This document shows positions 1 through 6,993 of a stretch of DNA of 16,251 bases, in pieces. Each line of letters starts with the position of its first letter. The first letter of the stretch is position 1. Under the pieces are notes generated by a model that saw only the letters and a list, made by a program, of their open reading frames with translations, was not told the DNA's origin and did no database searches. Both the position numbers and the translations under genes were made by a program. The stretch lies in contig JALUUZ010000086.1 of the NCBI GenBank assembly GCA_027021095.1, positions 1 to 16,251 of the forward strand, in the 5' to 3' direction. The DNA comes from Gammaproteobacteria bacterium (GTDB lineage: Bacteria > Pseudomonadota > Gammaproteobacteria > SZUA-21).

Positions 1-1242
1 GACGGTGCCGGTGTGCAATTGCCTTCCAAGCATGATGGCCGCCTGTTTATCGGCTGTCCAGACAGAGGCGGTCAGGCCGTATTGACTGTCGTTCATCAGC
101 GTGACTGCCTGATGGTCCGTGTCGACAGGCATCAGGCCGACCAGCGGGCCAAAAGTTTCCTCGCGCATGACGTCCATGTCGTGGTCGACATCGATCAGCA
201 CCTGCGGTGCCAGGTACTGATCCTTGCCCTGGTCGGCCGCGAAGCGGGTGCTGTCGATCAATGCCGTGGCGCCCTGCGCAGTGGCTTGTGTCAGCTGCCG
301 GCGTACCCGGTTGGCGGCACGGGTGTTGACTACCGGTCCCAGCGTAGTAGCCGGGTCGGTGGGGTCGCCAAGCCTGTAGTCGCTGACCCGGGTGCAAAAC
401 GAATCGACAAATTGTGAAAAGATCCGTTTGTGTACATAGATACGCTCGACGGCGCAGCAGGACTGTCCGGAATTGAAGAACGCCCCGTCGGCAAGCTGCG
501 CAGCGGTAAAAGCGATATCGGCATCCGCGCGGACATAGGCCGGATCCTTACCCCCCAGCTCGAGCGCCACTGTTTTGAACAGTCCGCCACAGGCTTGCTC
601 GATGGCTTTACCACCCGGTACCGAACCGGTAAACACGATCAGTGCAATCGCCGGGTGCCGTGCCAGCCAGCCGGTGGTGTCATGGTCGAGGTGGCAGTAC
701 TGCAGCACCCCTGCCGGCAGCCCGGCCAGATCGAACGCTCGCTGAAACGCCTCGGCACACAACAGCGTTTGTGCCGAGTGTTTAAGCAGCACACAATTGC
801 CTGCCATCAATGCCGGGACCACCGAGTTGACCGCTGTCAAGTAAGGGTAGTTCCAAGGTGCGATGACCAGCACCAGCCCCAAGGGTACCTGGCGGATAAA
901 GCGTTCAGTCCCGTTCCGGGACGGCAAGGTGGTGGCCTGCAGGCACTCGGGGGCGATCTCGATCATGTACCGTGCGCGCTCGGCAAGCCCGTCGATCTCC
1001 GCGTCCGTATAGCGTATCGGCCTGCCCATCTGCAACGTGATTTCCCTGGCCAGGCGTTGTTTGTCGGCGAGCATGTGCTCGACTGCTTTCCGGCACAAGG
1101 CAGCGCGCTCGGCTACTGCAGTCTGTTGCCATTGCGGCTGTACTGCCTGGGCCCGGGTAACAAGTTGCTGTAACTGTGTCTCGTTCAGTAATTCGCGTTC
1201 GGCGACAACGCGGTTATCGGCAGGTGAGATAATACTGATCAT
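1..1242 (-). CDS. NAD(P)-dependent aldehyde dehydrogenase, 3' end outside the window
   Basis: This enzyme oxidises an aldehyde to its carboxylate with NAD(P)+ and is probably cytosolic. 414 codons are visible without a stop; family members have about 450-500 residues, so only the C-terminal end is missing. Family marks in order: APWNYP (128-133, with the oxyanion Asn131), VFTGS (203-207), the general base Glu228 in LELGGKDP, the catalytic Cys262 in NSGQSCC, and EETFGP (361-366). The ATG at 1242-1240 overlaps the stop codon of the upstream glutamine-synthetase-like gene (ATGA, 4 bp), so the two are almost certainly co-transcribed and translationally coupled. By analogy with the Puu pathway (PuuA ligase, PuuC dehydrogenase) it may oxidise a gamma-glutamyl-amino-aldehyde. 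The substrate is inferred, and no PuuB oxidase or PuuD hydrolase lies in the window. Confidence 0.93.
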   Translation of the reverse strand, partial: MISIISPADNRVVAERELLNETQLQQLVTRAQAVQPQWQQTAVAERAALCRKAVEHMLADKQRLAREITLQMGRPIRYTDAEIDGLAERARYMIEIAPECLQATTLPSRNGTERFIRQVPLGLVLVIAPWNYPYLTAVNSVVPALMAGNCVLLKHSAQTLLCAEAFQRAFDLAGLPAGVLQYCHLDHDTTGWLARHPAIALIVFTGSVPGGKAIEQACGGLFKTVALELGGKDPAYVRADADIAFTAAQLADGAFFNSGQSCCAVERIYVHKRIFSQFVDSFCTRVSDYRLGDPTDPATTLGPVVNTRAANRVRRQLTQATAQGATALIDSTRFAADQGKDQYLAPQVLIDVDHDMDVMREETFGPLVGLMPVDTDHQAVTLMNDSQYGLTASVWTADKQAAIMLGRQLHTGTV

Positions 1243-2606
1243 ATGATTTCAAAATAGCGTTCCAGTTCCCATTGCGTAATCGCTTTGCGGAATTCGCGTT
1301 CTTCCCATTCCCGCGTGGAGGCAAAATGCTCGACGAACTCCTGTCCGAGATAGTCCCGTGCCGTGTCCGACTGCCTGAGGCGTTGCGCGGCTTCCCACAA
1401 TGTCTGTGGCAGTGACAGGTGTTCAGGAAAGTCCTGCACATAGGCATTGCCGTCGACCAGCTGTTCGATTGTCGCCTGGTGCTCGAGCCCCCACAGCCCG
1501 GAGGCGACGACCGCGGCCAGTACGAGATATGGATTGGCGTCGGCTGCACCGATACGGTATTCCAGCCGCTGTGAGGCTGCGCTTCCCGGAATCAGGCGGA
1601 TTGCGCAGGTGCGGTTGTCGATGCCAACACTGGCATGAGTCGGGGCCCAGAACCCCGGCACCAGGCGCCGGTAAGAGTTGATCGTCGGCGCGACCAGCGC
1701 CAGGAATTCCGGCATTTTACGCTGCAGCCCGGCAGCGAAATGATGCATGGCCGGGCTGATGTTGTCAGCCTGGCCGGGGTCGTGAAACAGTGCCTGGCCC
1801 TTGCTGTCGGTTATCGACAGATGCAGGTGGCCGCTCTGTCCTGGATAGTCGGGTGACCACTTGGCCATAAAGGTTGCCATCTTGTCGTGTTTTTGCAGGG
1901 CGATCTTGGTAAAGGTTTTGAACAGTGCTGCCTTGTCCGCCGAAGCGATACCGCGATCACAGGCCAGCGCCGCCTCGAGCACCCCGGGACCGGTTTCCTC
2001 GTGCAGTCCTTCGAGTGGAAAGTCCATGGTCTCGGCAAGCTGCAACAGCGCCTGGTAGAGTTCCGATTCCGCACTGTTGCGCAGTACCGAGTAACCGAAC
2101 TCACCGGGGGTAAAAGGCTGCAGGTTCTGATAGTGTTTCCGCTGAATGCTTTGCGGTGTTTCATCGAAGACGAAAAATTCGTATTCGAAGCCGGATACGA
2201 TCTCCAGGCCCAGGCCGGCGGCACGCTGCAGGACACGGCGTAGCACACCACGGGGGCAGAGTGCTTCGGCGGCACCGGAAAACTCGCCGAGGAAAAACAG
2301 CATATCGTCTTCAAGTGGCAGTTCGCGGCAGGTCTCCGGCAGGATACGTACGTTGGCATCCGGATAGCCGGTATGCCAGCCGGTATAAGTGGCACGGTCG
2401 TAGAGCTGGTCGCGGATATCCCAGCCCAGAATCACATCACAAAATCCAAAGCCCTTGTCGAGCGAAGCACAGAATTTTTTTGCCGACATGTATTTGCCGC
2501 GCAACACACCGTCGATATCGAAGATACCGACCTTGACATGACGGAGCCTGCGCTGTTCGACCAGCTTGCGTGCCGTCTGTTTGTCTTTGACAGTGAGCGT
2601 GCTCAT
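1239..2606 (-). CDS. Glutamine synthetase family protein, probable gamma-glutamyl-amine (polyamine) ligase
   Basis: ATP-dependent ligase of the GlnA/PuuA fold, 455 aa. An N-terminal beta-grasp-like part holds FDIDGVLRGKYM (29-40). The catalytic domain shows the metal glutamates in GFEYEFF (139-145), HEETGPGVLE (202-211), the metal and nucleotide His in GHLHLS (259-264), NSYRRLVPG (310-318), and RLEYRIGAADANPY (347-360). The family's usual length is 440-470 aa. The C-terminal adenylylation loop of housekeeping GlnA (a Tyr in an NLYDLPPEE-like motif) is not seen. Together with the coupled aldehyde dehydrogenase, this points to gamma-glutamylation of an amine such as putrescine or another mono/polyamine rather than ammonia assimilation. 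The ATG at 2606 has only a weak purine tract (AAAAG) in front. The gene upstream is divergent, beyond repeats. The fold is certain; the substrate is not. Confidence 0.9.
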   Translation of the reverse strand: MSTLTVKDKQTARKLVEQRRLRHVKVGIFDIDGVLRGKYMSAKKFCASLDKGFGFCDVILGWDIRDQLYDRATYTGWHTGYPDANVRILPETCRELPLEDDMLFFLGEFSGAAEALCPRGVLRRVLQRAAGLGLEIVSGFEYEFFVFDETPQSIQRKHYQNLQPFTPGEFGYSVLRNSAESELYQALLQLAETMDFPLEGLHEETGPGVLEAALACDRGIASADKAALFKTFTKIALQKHDKMATFMAKWSPDYPGQSGHLHLSITDSKGQALFHDPGQADNISPAMHHFAAGLQRKMPEFLALVAPTINSYRRLVPGFWAPTHASVGIDNRTCAIRLIPGSAASQRLEYRIGAADANPYLVLAAVVASGLWGLEHQATIEQLVDGNAYVQDFPEHLSLPQTLWEAAQRLRQSDTARDYLGQEFVEHFASTREWEEREFRKAITQWELERYFEII

Positions 2607-2660
2607 CTTTTGTAGTTTAGTTCAAGACGTCAAAAAATTTGCCGTGTAATGGATGTCTGG

Positions 2661-2740
2661 CCCGCCTTTCTCAACAGCGTTCGTAGCGAGACGGCGCAAG
2701 GGTGCGGCCTGGGTGGCTTTCGCGACTGAGGAGTGCAGGA
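2661..2740 (+). repeat. Dispersed intergenic repeat, module X (copy 1)
   Basis: Positions 2679-2736 align with the reverse complement of 10743-10800 with roughly seven mismatches in 58 bases and no gap. A more diverged copy starts at 6874 and shares CCCGC-x-TTTCTCA and the GGCTTTCGC core. It has no open frame of interest. It sits between the start of the glutamine-synthetase-like gene and the Y module. Confidence 0.75.
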
Positions 2741-2837
2741 AAGGTGCGCCCTGCGCAGCACACCAAAGGATTAACCCCGAGAAAACATCGTCTGTGGAAG
2801 AATCGCCAAGTGGCACCATTTGATTTGCCTTGGTGTT
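2741..2837 (+). repeat. Degenerate Y and Z repeat remnants
   Basis: GCAGCACACCAAAGGATT (from about 2755) repeats the centre of the Y element at 2878-2894. GCACCATTTGATTTGCCTT, starting near 2813, resembles the beginning of module Z at 7092-7118. This looks like an older, decayed copy next to the intact Y copy that starts at 2838. Confidence 0.5.
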
Positions 2838-2942
2838 GGTGCGTACAACGCACCCTACCTCGTGGTGACGGTGTGCGCAGCACACCAAAGGATTTACAAC
2901 AAATAAATATCACGCCCCAAAGTAGGGTGCGTTGTACGCACC
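2838..2942. repeat. MITE-like palindromic element, module Y (copy 1, intact)
   Basis: A 105-bp element bounded by perfect 21-bp inverted repeats. Each terminal repeat is itself a hairpin, GGTGCGT-aca-ACGCACC, followed by CTAC (GTAG on the other side). The centre has a third hairpin, GGTGTGC-gca-GCACACC (2870-2886), followed by AAAGGATTTAC. It has no coding capacity. A second intact copy is at 6994-7097. No target-site duplication is obvious. Palindromes of this general type are known in many proteobacterial and cyanobacterial genomes. Confidence 0.85.
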
Positions 2943-3359
2943 ACCACTAAGTAAATTTTATGATCGAAATGAACCGACGAATGCAAGCCAGAGGCATGAT
3001 CGTATAAAGTGTAAAATTCAGATAATAATTTCAGTATCTGCTGATTCAATAATCTTCTATTTATCGTTGCTGTTATACGAGTAAAATGCCGTAGATCTGG
3101 TTGGTTCGGCACAATATAAGCATTGTAGACTATTCTATTATGCTGTTTCGAGAAGTTTTGCAGCGAGATACGGCTTTCTAAAAAAAGCAAGACGGTGTGT
3201 TGCGGGTTGAATTTTATGGATAAGTATCTTTTATGATGAGCCGCGTTACTCATGCTACTATTACTTATCCTGTTAATTTTGGATTGCTTGTGTCTGGATT
3301 ACTTGAAAAAAACAATAGCGATGGGAAGCTGAGGTAGTCCAACTTGGTCCTATTGAGTT
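2943..3359. other. AT-rich intergenic stretch, no convincing gene
   Basis: Visibly richer in A/T than the flanking genes. A 119-codon minus-strand frame (3253 down to 2894) runs through it, but it ends inside the Y repeat, has no ribosome binding site within a normal distance of its ATG, and has no recognisable motif. I treat it as probably not a gene. The stretch could be a decayed horizontally acquired fragment or the long upstream region of the permease operon. Confidence 0.5.
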
Positions 3360-3388
3360 TTAACAGATACCAATTAATAACTTAAAAA
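3360..3388 (+). promoter_or_regulatory. Candidate sigma-70 promoter of the YeiH-type operon
   Basis: TTAACA (3360-3365), a 17-nt spacer, then TAAAAA (3383-3388). This would start transcription about 20 nt before the permease ATG, just ahead of the strong Shine-Dalgarno GGAGGG (3402-3407, 8 nt from ATG 3416). The -10 box is only a fair match and the region is A/T-rich, so a chance match is possible. Confidence 0.3.
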
Positions 3389-3415
3389 TTTACAGTATAA
3401 CGGAGGGCATTAACC

Positions 3416-4984
3416 ATGGTGTATACCAAACGAAACCCGGCGTTGCTGATTATCGGCCTGATCATGGTCGGTATCTGGGCAGCAGCCGAGTTTAATTTAA
3501 TGCAGGGATACATTGCACATCTCGGTGGAAAAAAATATAAATATGCGTCTGAGCTGACCACCATACCGCTTTGGTTCGGTGTGATTGCAGTGGTCGCCGG
3601 GCTTTGGCAGATGCTCGGCAGCCACAAAGATGGAAACCTGGACTACTATGGTTCAACGATTGCCGGTGCGATGTTTATTCTGTTGATCGCGATGCTGGTA
3701 CGCTGGTTTATTGCACCGGAAGTGGCGGTGTTCAGTAAGACTCTCGGCAAAGTGGGCAATACCGGAAAATACTGGCACAAGCTGCTTGGGCTGAATTACG
3801 TGGTCATCGGTATCCTGGTCGGTATCATCATTGTCAATGTCTTCAGGATTCCTGCCTGGGCACAGAACGGTGTGCGCCTGTCCCGGCTGGGCTTGAAAAC
3901 CGGGGTGATTCTGCTGGGTACGCTCTATAGTGCCGCAGAGTTGAGAAACCTGGGTGGCTTGTCGATCGTGATGATCGGTTTCTTCGTGCTGGGTTCTGTC
4001 GGCATGGTGCTCTGGCTGGGCGCACGCAGGAACATTCCGAATTCGATGGGAGGCGTGTTGTCGGCGGGCATGGGCGTCTGTGGTGTGTCGGCAACCGTGG
4101 CTTCGGCGCCCGTGGTACAGGCCAAGTCGGTGGAAATCGCCTACACCATTGGTACCATCCTGCTTTGGGGTGTCGGTTGTATGTTTCTCTTTCCGATCAT
4201 CGGTAATGTGCTCAACATGTCGCATACCCAGTTCGGTGCCTGGGCCGGTACCGGGATTCTGAACTCGGCGCAGGTGGCCGGTGCGGCGCTGGCCTATCAG
4301 CCGGATGGGATCGAGACGCTGAAGGTGGCCGAGATCTTCAATATCACCCGCGTACTGGTATTACCGATCATCGTGCTTTGGCTCGCGGTCTGGTATGTCA
4401 AGCGTGAAGACACAGGCGAAAATGAAAAGGTCAATGTCGGCAGGGTGATCTTTGCCAAGTTCCCGATCTTCGTGCTTGGTTTTATCTTGTTGTTTGCACT
4501 CTCGACCACTGGTATCTTTGCTCCGCCTCTGCATTATAAGGGCAAGTATTTCGACAATACCAAGCCCAAGACGATGCTGACCGCCGAGGAGAAGAAGGTT
4601 CTGACCGATAATGCCGGCAAGGTCAAGCTCAAGGCCAGGAAGGAAGCGTTGCAGCGCCTGATTGCCAATGGCAAGATCATGTCGATCGAAGACGACACGC
4701 AGATCCGCGGCCTGGCGAATTCCAAGGTCATGGGCAAGAAGTCCGGTAAGATCCTGAAGAAGGCTCACAAGGCCGTGCGCCATACGGCGAAGAAGATCAA
4801 GGCATTCCGTAAGTGGATTACCTGGCTGTTTGCATTCGGCCTGGTCGGGCTTGGAATGCAGATCACCGTCAAGTCGATGCGCCAGGCGGGAGGGCAGCCT
4901 GCGGTCATCGGCGGCATCGTCGGTTTCGTCAAGGCGTCGTTGTCACTGGTCGTGGTCTTGTTCCTGATTTCTGATAAGATCTGA
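3416..4984 (+). CDS. YeiH/UPF0324 family membrane protein (putative sulfate exporter family), enlarged form
   Basis: Polytopic inner-membrane protein, 522 aa, of the family annotated as putative sulfate exporter (experimental support for that substrate is thin). Family signatures in order: LKTGVILLG (160-168), GVLSAGMGVCGVSATVASAP (213-232), GTGILNSAQVAGA (278-290), KVAEIFNITRVLVLP (303-317) and GLVGLGMQITVKSMRQAGG (475-493). Typical members have about 330-350 residues. This one has an N-terminal extension of about 150 residues with extra membrane segments (about 10-25, 50-67, 82-98, 125-143). It also has a roughly 100-residue Lys-rich hydrophilic insertion (369-467) before the last two membrane segments. 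The start has a strong GGAGGG 8 nt upstream. It is followed by a 40-residue peptide, a UspA-like protein and an SRPBCC-like protein on the same strand. Confidence 0.88.
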   Translation: MVYTKRNPALLIIGLIMVGIWAAAEFNLMQGYIAHLGGKKYKYASELTTIPLWFGVIAVVAGLWQMLGSHKDGNLDYYGSTIAGAMFILLIAMLVRWFIAPEVAVFSKTLGKVGNTGKYWHKLLGLNYVVIGILVGIIIVNVFRIPAWAQNGVRLSRLGLKTGVILLGTLYSAAELRNLGGLSIVMIGFFVLGSVGMVLWLGARRNIPNSMGGVLSAGMGVCGVSATVASAPVVQAKSVEIAYTIGTILLWGVGCMFLFPIIGNVLNMSHTQFGAWAGTGILNSAQVAGAALAYQPDGIETLKVAEIFNITRVLVLPIIVLWLAVWYVKREDTGENEKVNVGRVIFAKFPIFVLGFILLFALSTTGIFAPPLHYKGKYFDNTKPKTMLTAEEKKVLTDNAGKVKLKARKEALQRLIANGKIMSIEDDTQIRGLANSKVMGKKSGKILKKAHKAVRHTAKKIKAFRKWITWLFAFGLVGLGMQITVKSMRQAGGQPAVIGGIVGFVKASLSLVVVLFLISDKI

Positions 4985-5019
4985 CCGGGCACGACGGTAT
5001 TTTTAGTTTTTTTGGCAAA

Positions 5020-5042
5020 AGGAGGCTGGTTTGCGGCCTCCT
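5020..5042 (+). other. Stem-loop between the YeiH-type gene and the 40-aa gene
   Basis: AGGAGGC (5020-5026) pairs with GCCTCCT (5036-5042) across a 9-nt loop. No T-run follows; a T-run precedes it (5004-5013). It may be a processing or partial-termination element that sets the ratio between the permease and the downstream genes. Confidence 0.4.
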
Positions 5043-5074
5043 GACCAACTCAATGAATAGAAGAGGAGTGAACG

Positions 5075-5197
5075 ATGGAAAATCAATTTGACCGAGGTTC
5101 CGCATTATCGATCTTTGGCAGTGACCGTAAAGAAGACTTTATGGCCCTGGTCCTGGCGCTGGCAATCGCCGCCGGGGTCTACTTCCTGGTCGGTTGA
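5075..5197 (+). CDS. 40-residue single-pass membrane peptide
   Basis: A short frame with a good Shine-Dalgarno (AGAGGAG, 5062-5068, about 6 nt before the ATG). Its stop codon at 5195-5197 directly abuts the ATG of the next gene at 5198. The peptide has a charged N-terminus (MENQFDRGSALSIFGSDRKE) and then one hydrophobic segment (about residues 22-39, ending VYFLVG). No family is recognised. Position and coupling suggest a small partner or subunit of the YeiH-type permease, or an anchor for the UspA-like protein, but this is inference. The tight spacing and strong ribosome binding site argue that it is really translated. Confidence 0.72.
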   Translation: MENQFDRGSALSIFGSDRKEDFMALVLALAIAAGVYFLVG

Positions 5198-5740
5198 ATG
5201 AGTAGAGAAGGTAACAACGGTGCCCTGGCAACAGGGCACCTTTCTTCTGCGGGACTGTCAGCGTTGCTGGCGGGCAATGCCCGTGTGTTGCTTGCGAGTC
5301 ATGGTACCGAGGGTGCGCAGGCTGCCGAGGAGGCAGCGATTTCGATCTGTAAAACCTGGCCGGCCAGCAGTATTCACCACTTGGTGATCGTGCCGAAAAG
5401 CCTGTGGCACGGAATGACCGGAGACGACTGGCTGAATAACGGCTCGACCCGCAATACCTTCCGGCGCTATGTGGAATCCACTTTGCAGAAGGAGATCGAT
5501 GAACACCTGTCTGCGCTCAGCAAAAAAATCGAGCGTGACGGTATCGATTACACGAACCAGGTCGTGGTCGGAGAACCTGAAGCAAGTCTCATTGCAGCGG
5601 CGGATCGTAACCGTTATGATCTGGTGCTGATGGGTTCGCCGCGGCCAAAGGGCAGGTCGGGATTGAAATCCAGATTGCGCCCGGAAGTCCTGGTCAAGTC
5701 TCTGCCGATACCGCTTTTAATCATCCCCTATCCAGACTGA
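5198..5740 (+). CDS. Universal stress protein (UspA) family protein
   Basis: Cytosolic protein of the UspA alpha/beta fold, 180 aa against the usual 140-160. After a roughly 25-residue N-terminal extension come the first strand and helix (ARVLLASHGTEGAQAAEEAA, 28-47). The C-terminal half has the family pattern VVVGEPEASLIAAA (122-135), YDLVLMGSPRP (140-150) and the final strand PIPLLIIP (170-177). The ATP-binding pattern G-x2-G-x9-G-S/T is not intact after MGSPRPKGRSG, so it may not bind ATP. The ATG follows the stop of the 40-residue peptide with no gap, indicating coupled translation. UspA-fold partners often act as nucleotide-sensing regulators of transporters, so control of the YeiH-type permease is a plausible but untested role. 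Confidence 0.8.
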   Translation: MSREGNNGALATGHLSSAGLSALLAGNARVLLASHGTEGAQAAEEAAISICKTWPASSIHHLVIVPKSLWHGMTGDDWLNNGSTRNTFRRYVESTLQKEIDEHLSALSKKIERDGIDYTNQVVVGEPEASLIAAADRNRYDLVLMGSPRPKGRSGLKSRLRPEVLVKSLPIPLLIIPYPD

Positions 5741-5756
5741 GTAAATTAAATCCACT

Positions 5757-6401
5757 ATGAGTGAGCCTGCCAGTCAGCAACAGGACAGCACTGTCTCATC
5801 GGCCCGGAACGAAGCCTGGGCTGCTGTCAACACACCGCTCGAGGCCGATCAACTGGTCGCGTTCTGCAGTGACATCGAACGCTTGATTCGTATCAACCCG
5901 ATGTTGGAGTTCAAGCGGTTTGACAAGACCGGTGAACACCAGTACCGCCTTCAGGGCCGGAATATCAGCCAGGTGCCGGCGTTCGAGTTCGACGAGGAGA
6001 TCGAGGTGGAGCCGCTGGCAGACGGCTGCCGTATTCAGTATTCAACGGGGCTGAAAACCAGTACCCGGATCAAGATCAGTGCCGCCGAACAGCCAGGGGA
6101 GCTTGTGCGCTCGACCTTGCATGTCACCGATTATTATGCCGGGCATGATGAAAAGGCATTGCAGAAACGGTTGAACGAGGTCGACAAGAGCCTGATTCCA
6201 TGGCTCAAGGATGTGCAGAAGTACCTGCTGCAATGGAGGAAATGGTCAAAATTCCGTTTGTATCGTTGGTATATGCGCCGGGTCTGGTTGCCGATGAAAC
6301 CCAGCGGCCGCAGGATTACCTATATGCTGTTATGGATATCACTGGTCGAAGTCGCCTTGATTGCACTGGGCGCGGCGATTTATATCGTTGAATATACCTG
6401 A
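5757..6401 (+). CDS. SRPBCC/START-like protein with C-terminal membrane anchor
   Basis: 214 aa. The N-terminal part (about 20-155) alternates strands and helices as in the polyketide-cyclase/SRPBCC fold. It has a VNTPLEADQLVAFCSDIERL segment typical of the first strand and helices, EFDEEIEVEPLADGCRIQYS strands, and a long C-terminal helix (EKALQKRLNEVDKSLIPWLK). A strongly basic stretch (RKWSKFRLYRWYMRRVW, 161-177) precedes one membrane segment (about 188-210). Topology is therefore probably a cytoplasmic domain with a C-terminal anchor. It begins 16 bp after the UspA-like gene and is the last gene of the cluster. The ligand is unknown, and the fold call rests on pattern only. Confidence 0.65.
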   Translation: MSEPASQQQDSTVSSARNEAWAAVNTPLEADQLVAFCSDIERLIRINPMLEFKRFDKTGEHQYRLQGRNISQVPAFEFDEEIEVEPLADGCRIQYSTGLKTSTRIKISAAEQPGELVRSTLHVTDYYAGHDEKALQKRLNEVDKSLIPWLKDVQKYLLQWRKWSKFRLYRWYMRRVWLPMKPSGRRITYMLLWISLVEVALIALGAAIYIVEYT

Positions 6402-6461
6402 ATTCCTGTTTGCCTGCCTGTGACTGTCCGTCGTCGCCTGACACGGGCACACTGTATCGCC

Positions 6462-6480
6462 TGCCTCCGGCATTTTTTTT
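6462..6480 (+). terminator. Short intrinsic terminator candidate after the YeiH cluster
   Basis: TGCC-tcc-GGCA (6462-6472) followed by eight T. The stem is only 4 bp, so it is weak on its own. Confidence 0.4.
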
Positions 6481-6635
6481 GCTTTGTATAAGCATGTTCC
6501 GCGCAATCCGCAGTAGGTGTCGTCCGGGTTTCCTGCAGTCACTGGTTTGAGTCATCCTTCAGGAATGCTGTTGCATGGTCCGTCCGGTTTTTCGGTCACA
6601 TCACCCACGAGCTTGTTGCGCTGGAACTGAACGGT
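6481..6635. other. Intergenic stretch between two terminators
   Basis: About 155 bp with no convincing open frame on either strand. It lies between a weak terminator (6462-6480) and a strong one (6636-6670). A TATAAG at 6487-6492 could be a -10 box but has no matching -35. The arrangement would suit a small RNA or a leader, but nothing else supports either. Confidence 0.25.
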
Positions 6636-6670
6636 ACGGTTTTTCATGCTGTGTAAAAACCGTTTTTTTT
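6636..6670 (+). terminator. Strong intrinsic terminator
   Basis: A perfect 9-bp inverted repeat, ACGGTTTTT (6636-6644) and AAAAACCGT (6655-6663), with a 10-nt loop and a run of eight T (6663-6670). It lies only about 30 bp before the TTG start of the next small gene, so it either ends upstream transcripts or acts as an attenuator for that gene. Confidence 0.75.
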
Positions 6671-6702
6671 CAGTCAGTGATCGAAGACAAGGGGGCAGGC
6701 AG

Positions 6703-6873
6703 TTGAAAGAAACGTGGAAGAACTTGAGGGAGAATGAGCTGTTTCAGTTGATGATGTTTGGTGTGCTCATGTATGTGGCAATGAATGCGATGATTCTGCT
6801 GACGATTCATATTCCCCCGGAAGCCATACTCGACAGTGGTCTCGATGAGATCCTGAAGGTGTTCGAGGACTAG
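6703..6873 (+). CDS. Small single-pass membrane protein, unknown family
   Basis: 56 residues from a TTG start at 6703: a charged N-terminus (KETWKNLRENE), one membrane segment (about LFQLMMFGVLMYVAMNAMIL) and an acidic tail ending EILKVFED. I prefer the TTG because GGGGGCAGG (6691-6699) lies just ahead. The longer alternative from ATG 6646 would begin inside the loop of the terminator hairpin and has no ribosome binding site. The family is not recognised. A repeat starts immediately after the stop codon. Confidence 0.55.
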   Translation: MKETWKNLRENELFQLMMFGVLMYVAMNAMILLTIHIPPEAILDSGLDEILKVFED

Positions 6874-6945
6874 CCCGCATTTCTCACCACCCTTCTACTG
6901 CGACGGCCCAATGGCACGTCCTGGCTGGCTTTCGCTCTGTCGGAG
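6874..6945 (+). repeat. Dispersed intergenic repeat, module X (copy 2, diverged)
   Basis: It begins directly after the stop codon at 6871-6873. It shares CCCGC-x-TTTCTCA with 2661-2673 and the CTGG-x-TGGCTTTCGC core with 2708-2723, with several substitutions and small gaps. Confidence 0.55.
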
Positions 6946-6993
6946 TGCCAGCGTGTCAAAGCCTCTTCGCGTGATGTGATTTATCGTGGTGGT

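Noticed and set aside
430..1173. 247-codon plus-strand frame
   Set aside because: Antisense to the aldehyde dehydrogenase, whose complete motif series on the minus strand is decisive.
2838..2942. Possible CRISPR array from repeated GGTGCGT and GGTGTGC palindromes
   Set aside because: The repeats are not regularly spaced and there are no unique equal-length spacers; the pattern is a self-contained inverted-repeat element found again elsewhere.
2894..3253. 119-codon frame on the minus strand
   Set aside because: It ends inside the Y repeat, has no ribosome binding site at its ATG, no recognisable motif and lies in AT-rich DNA. Kept only as a possibility in the description of the region.
6487..6492. 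TATAAG as a promoter -10 box for a small RNA
   Set aside because: No -35 at the right spacing and no TGn extension; kept only as a remark for the intergenic region.
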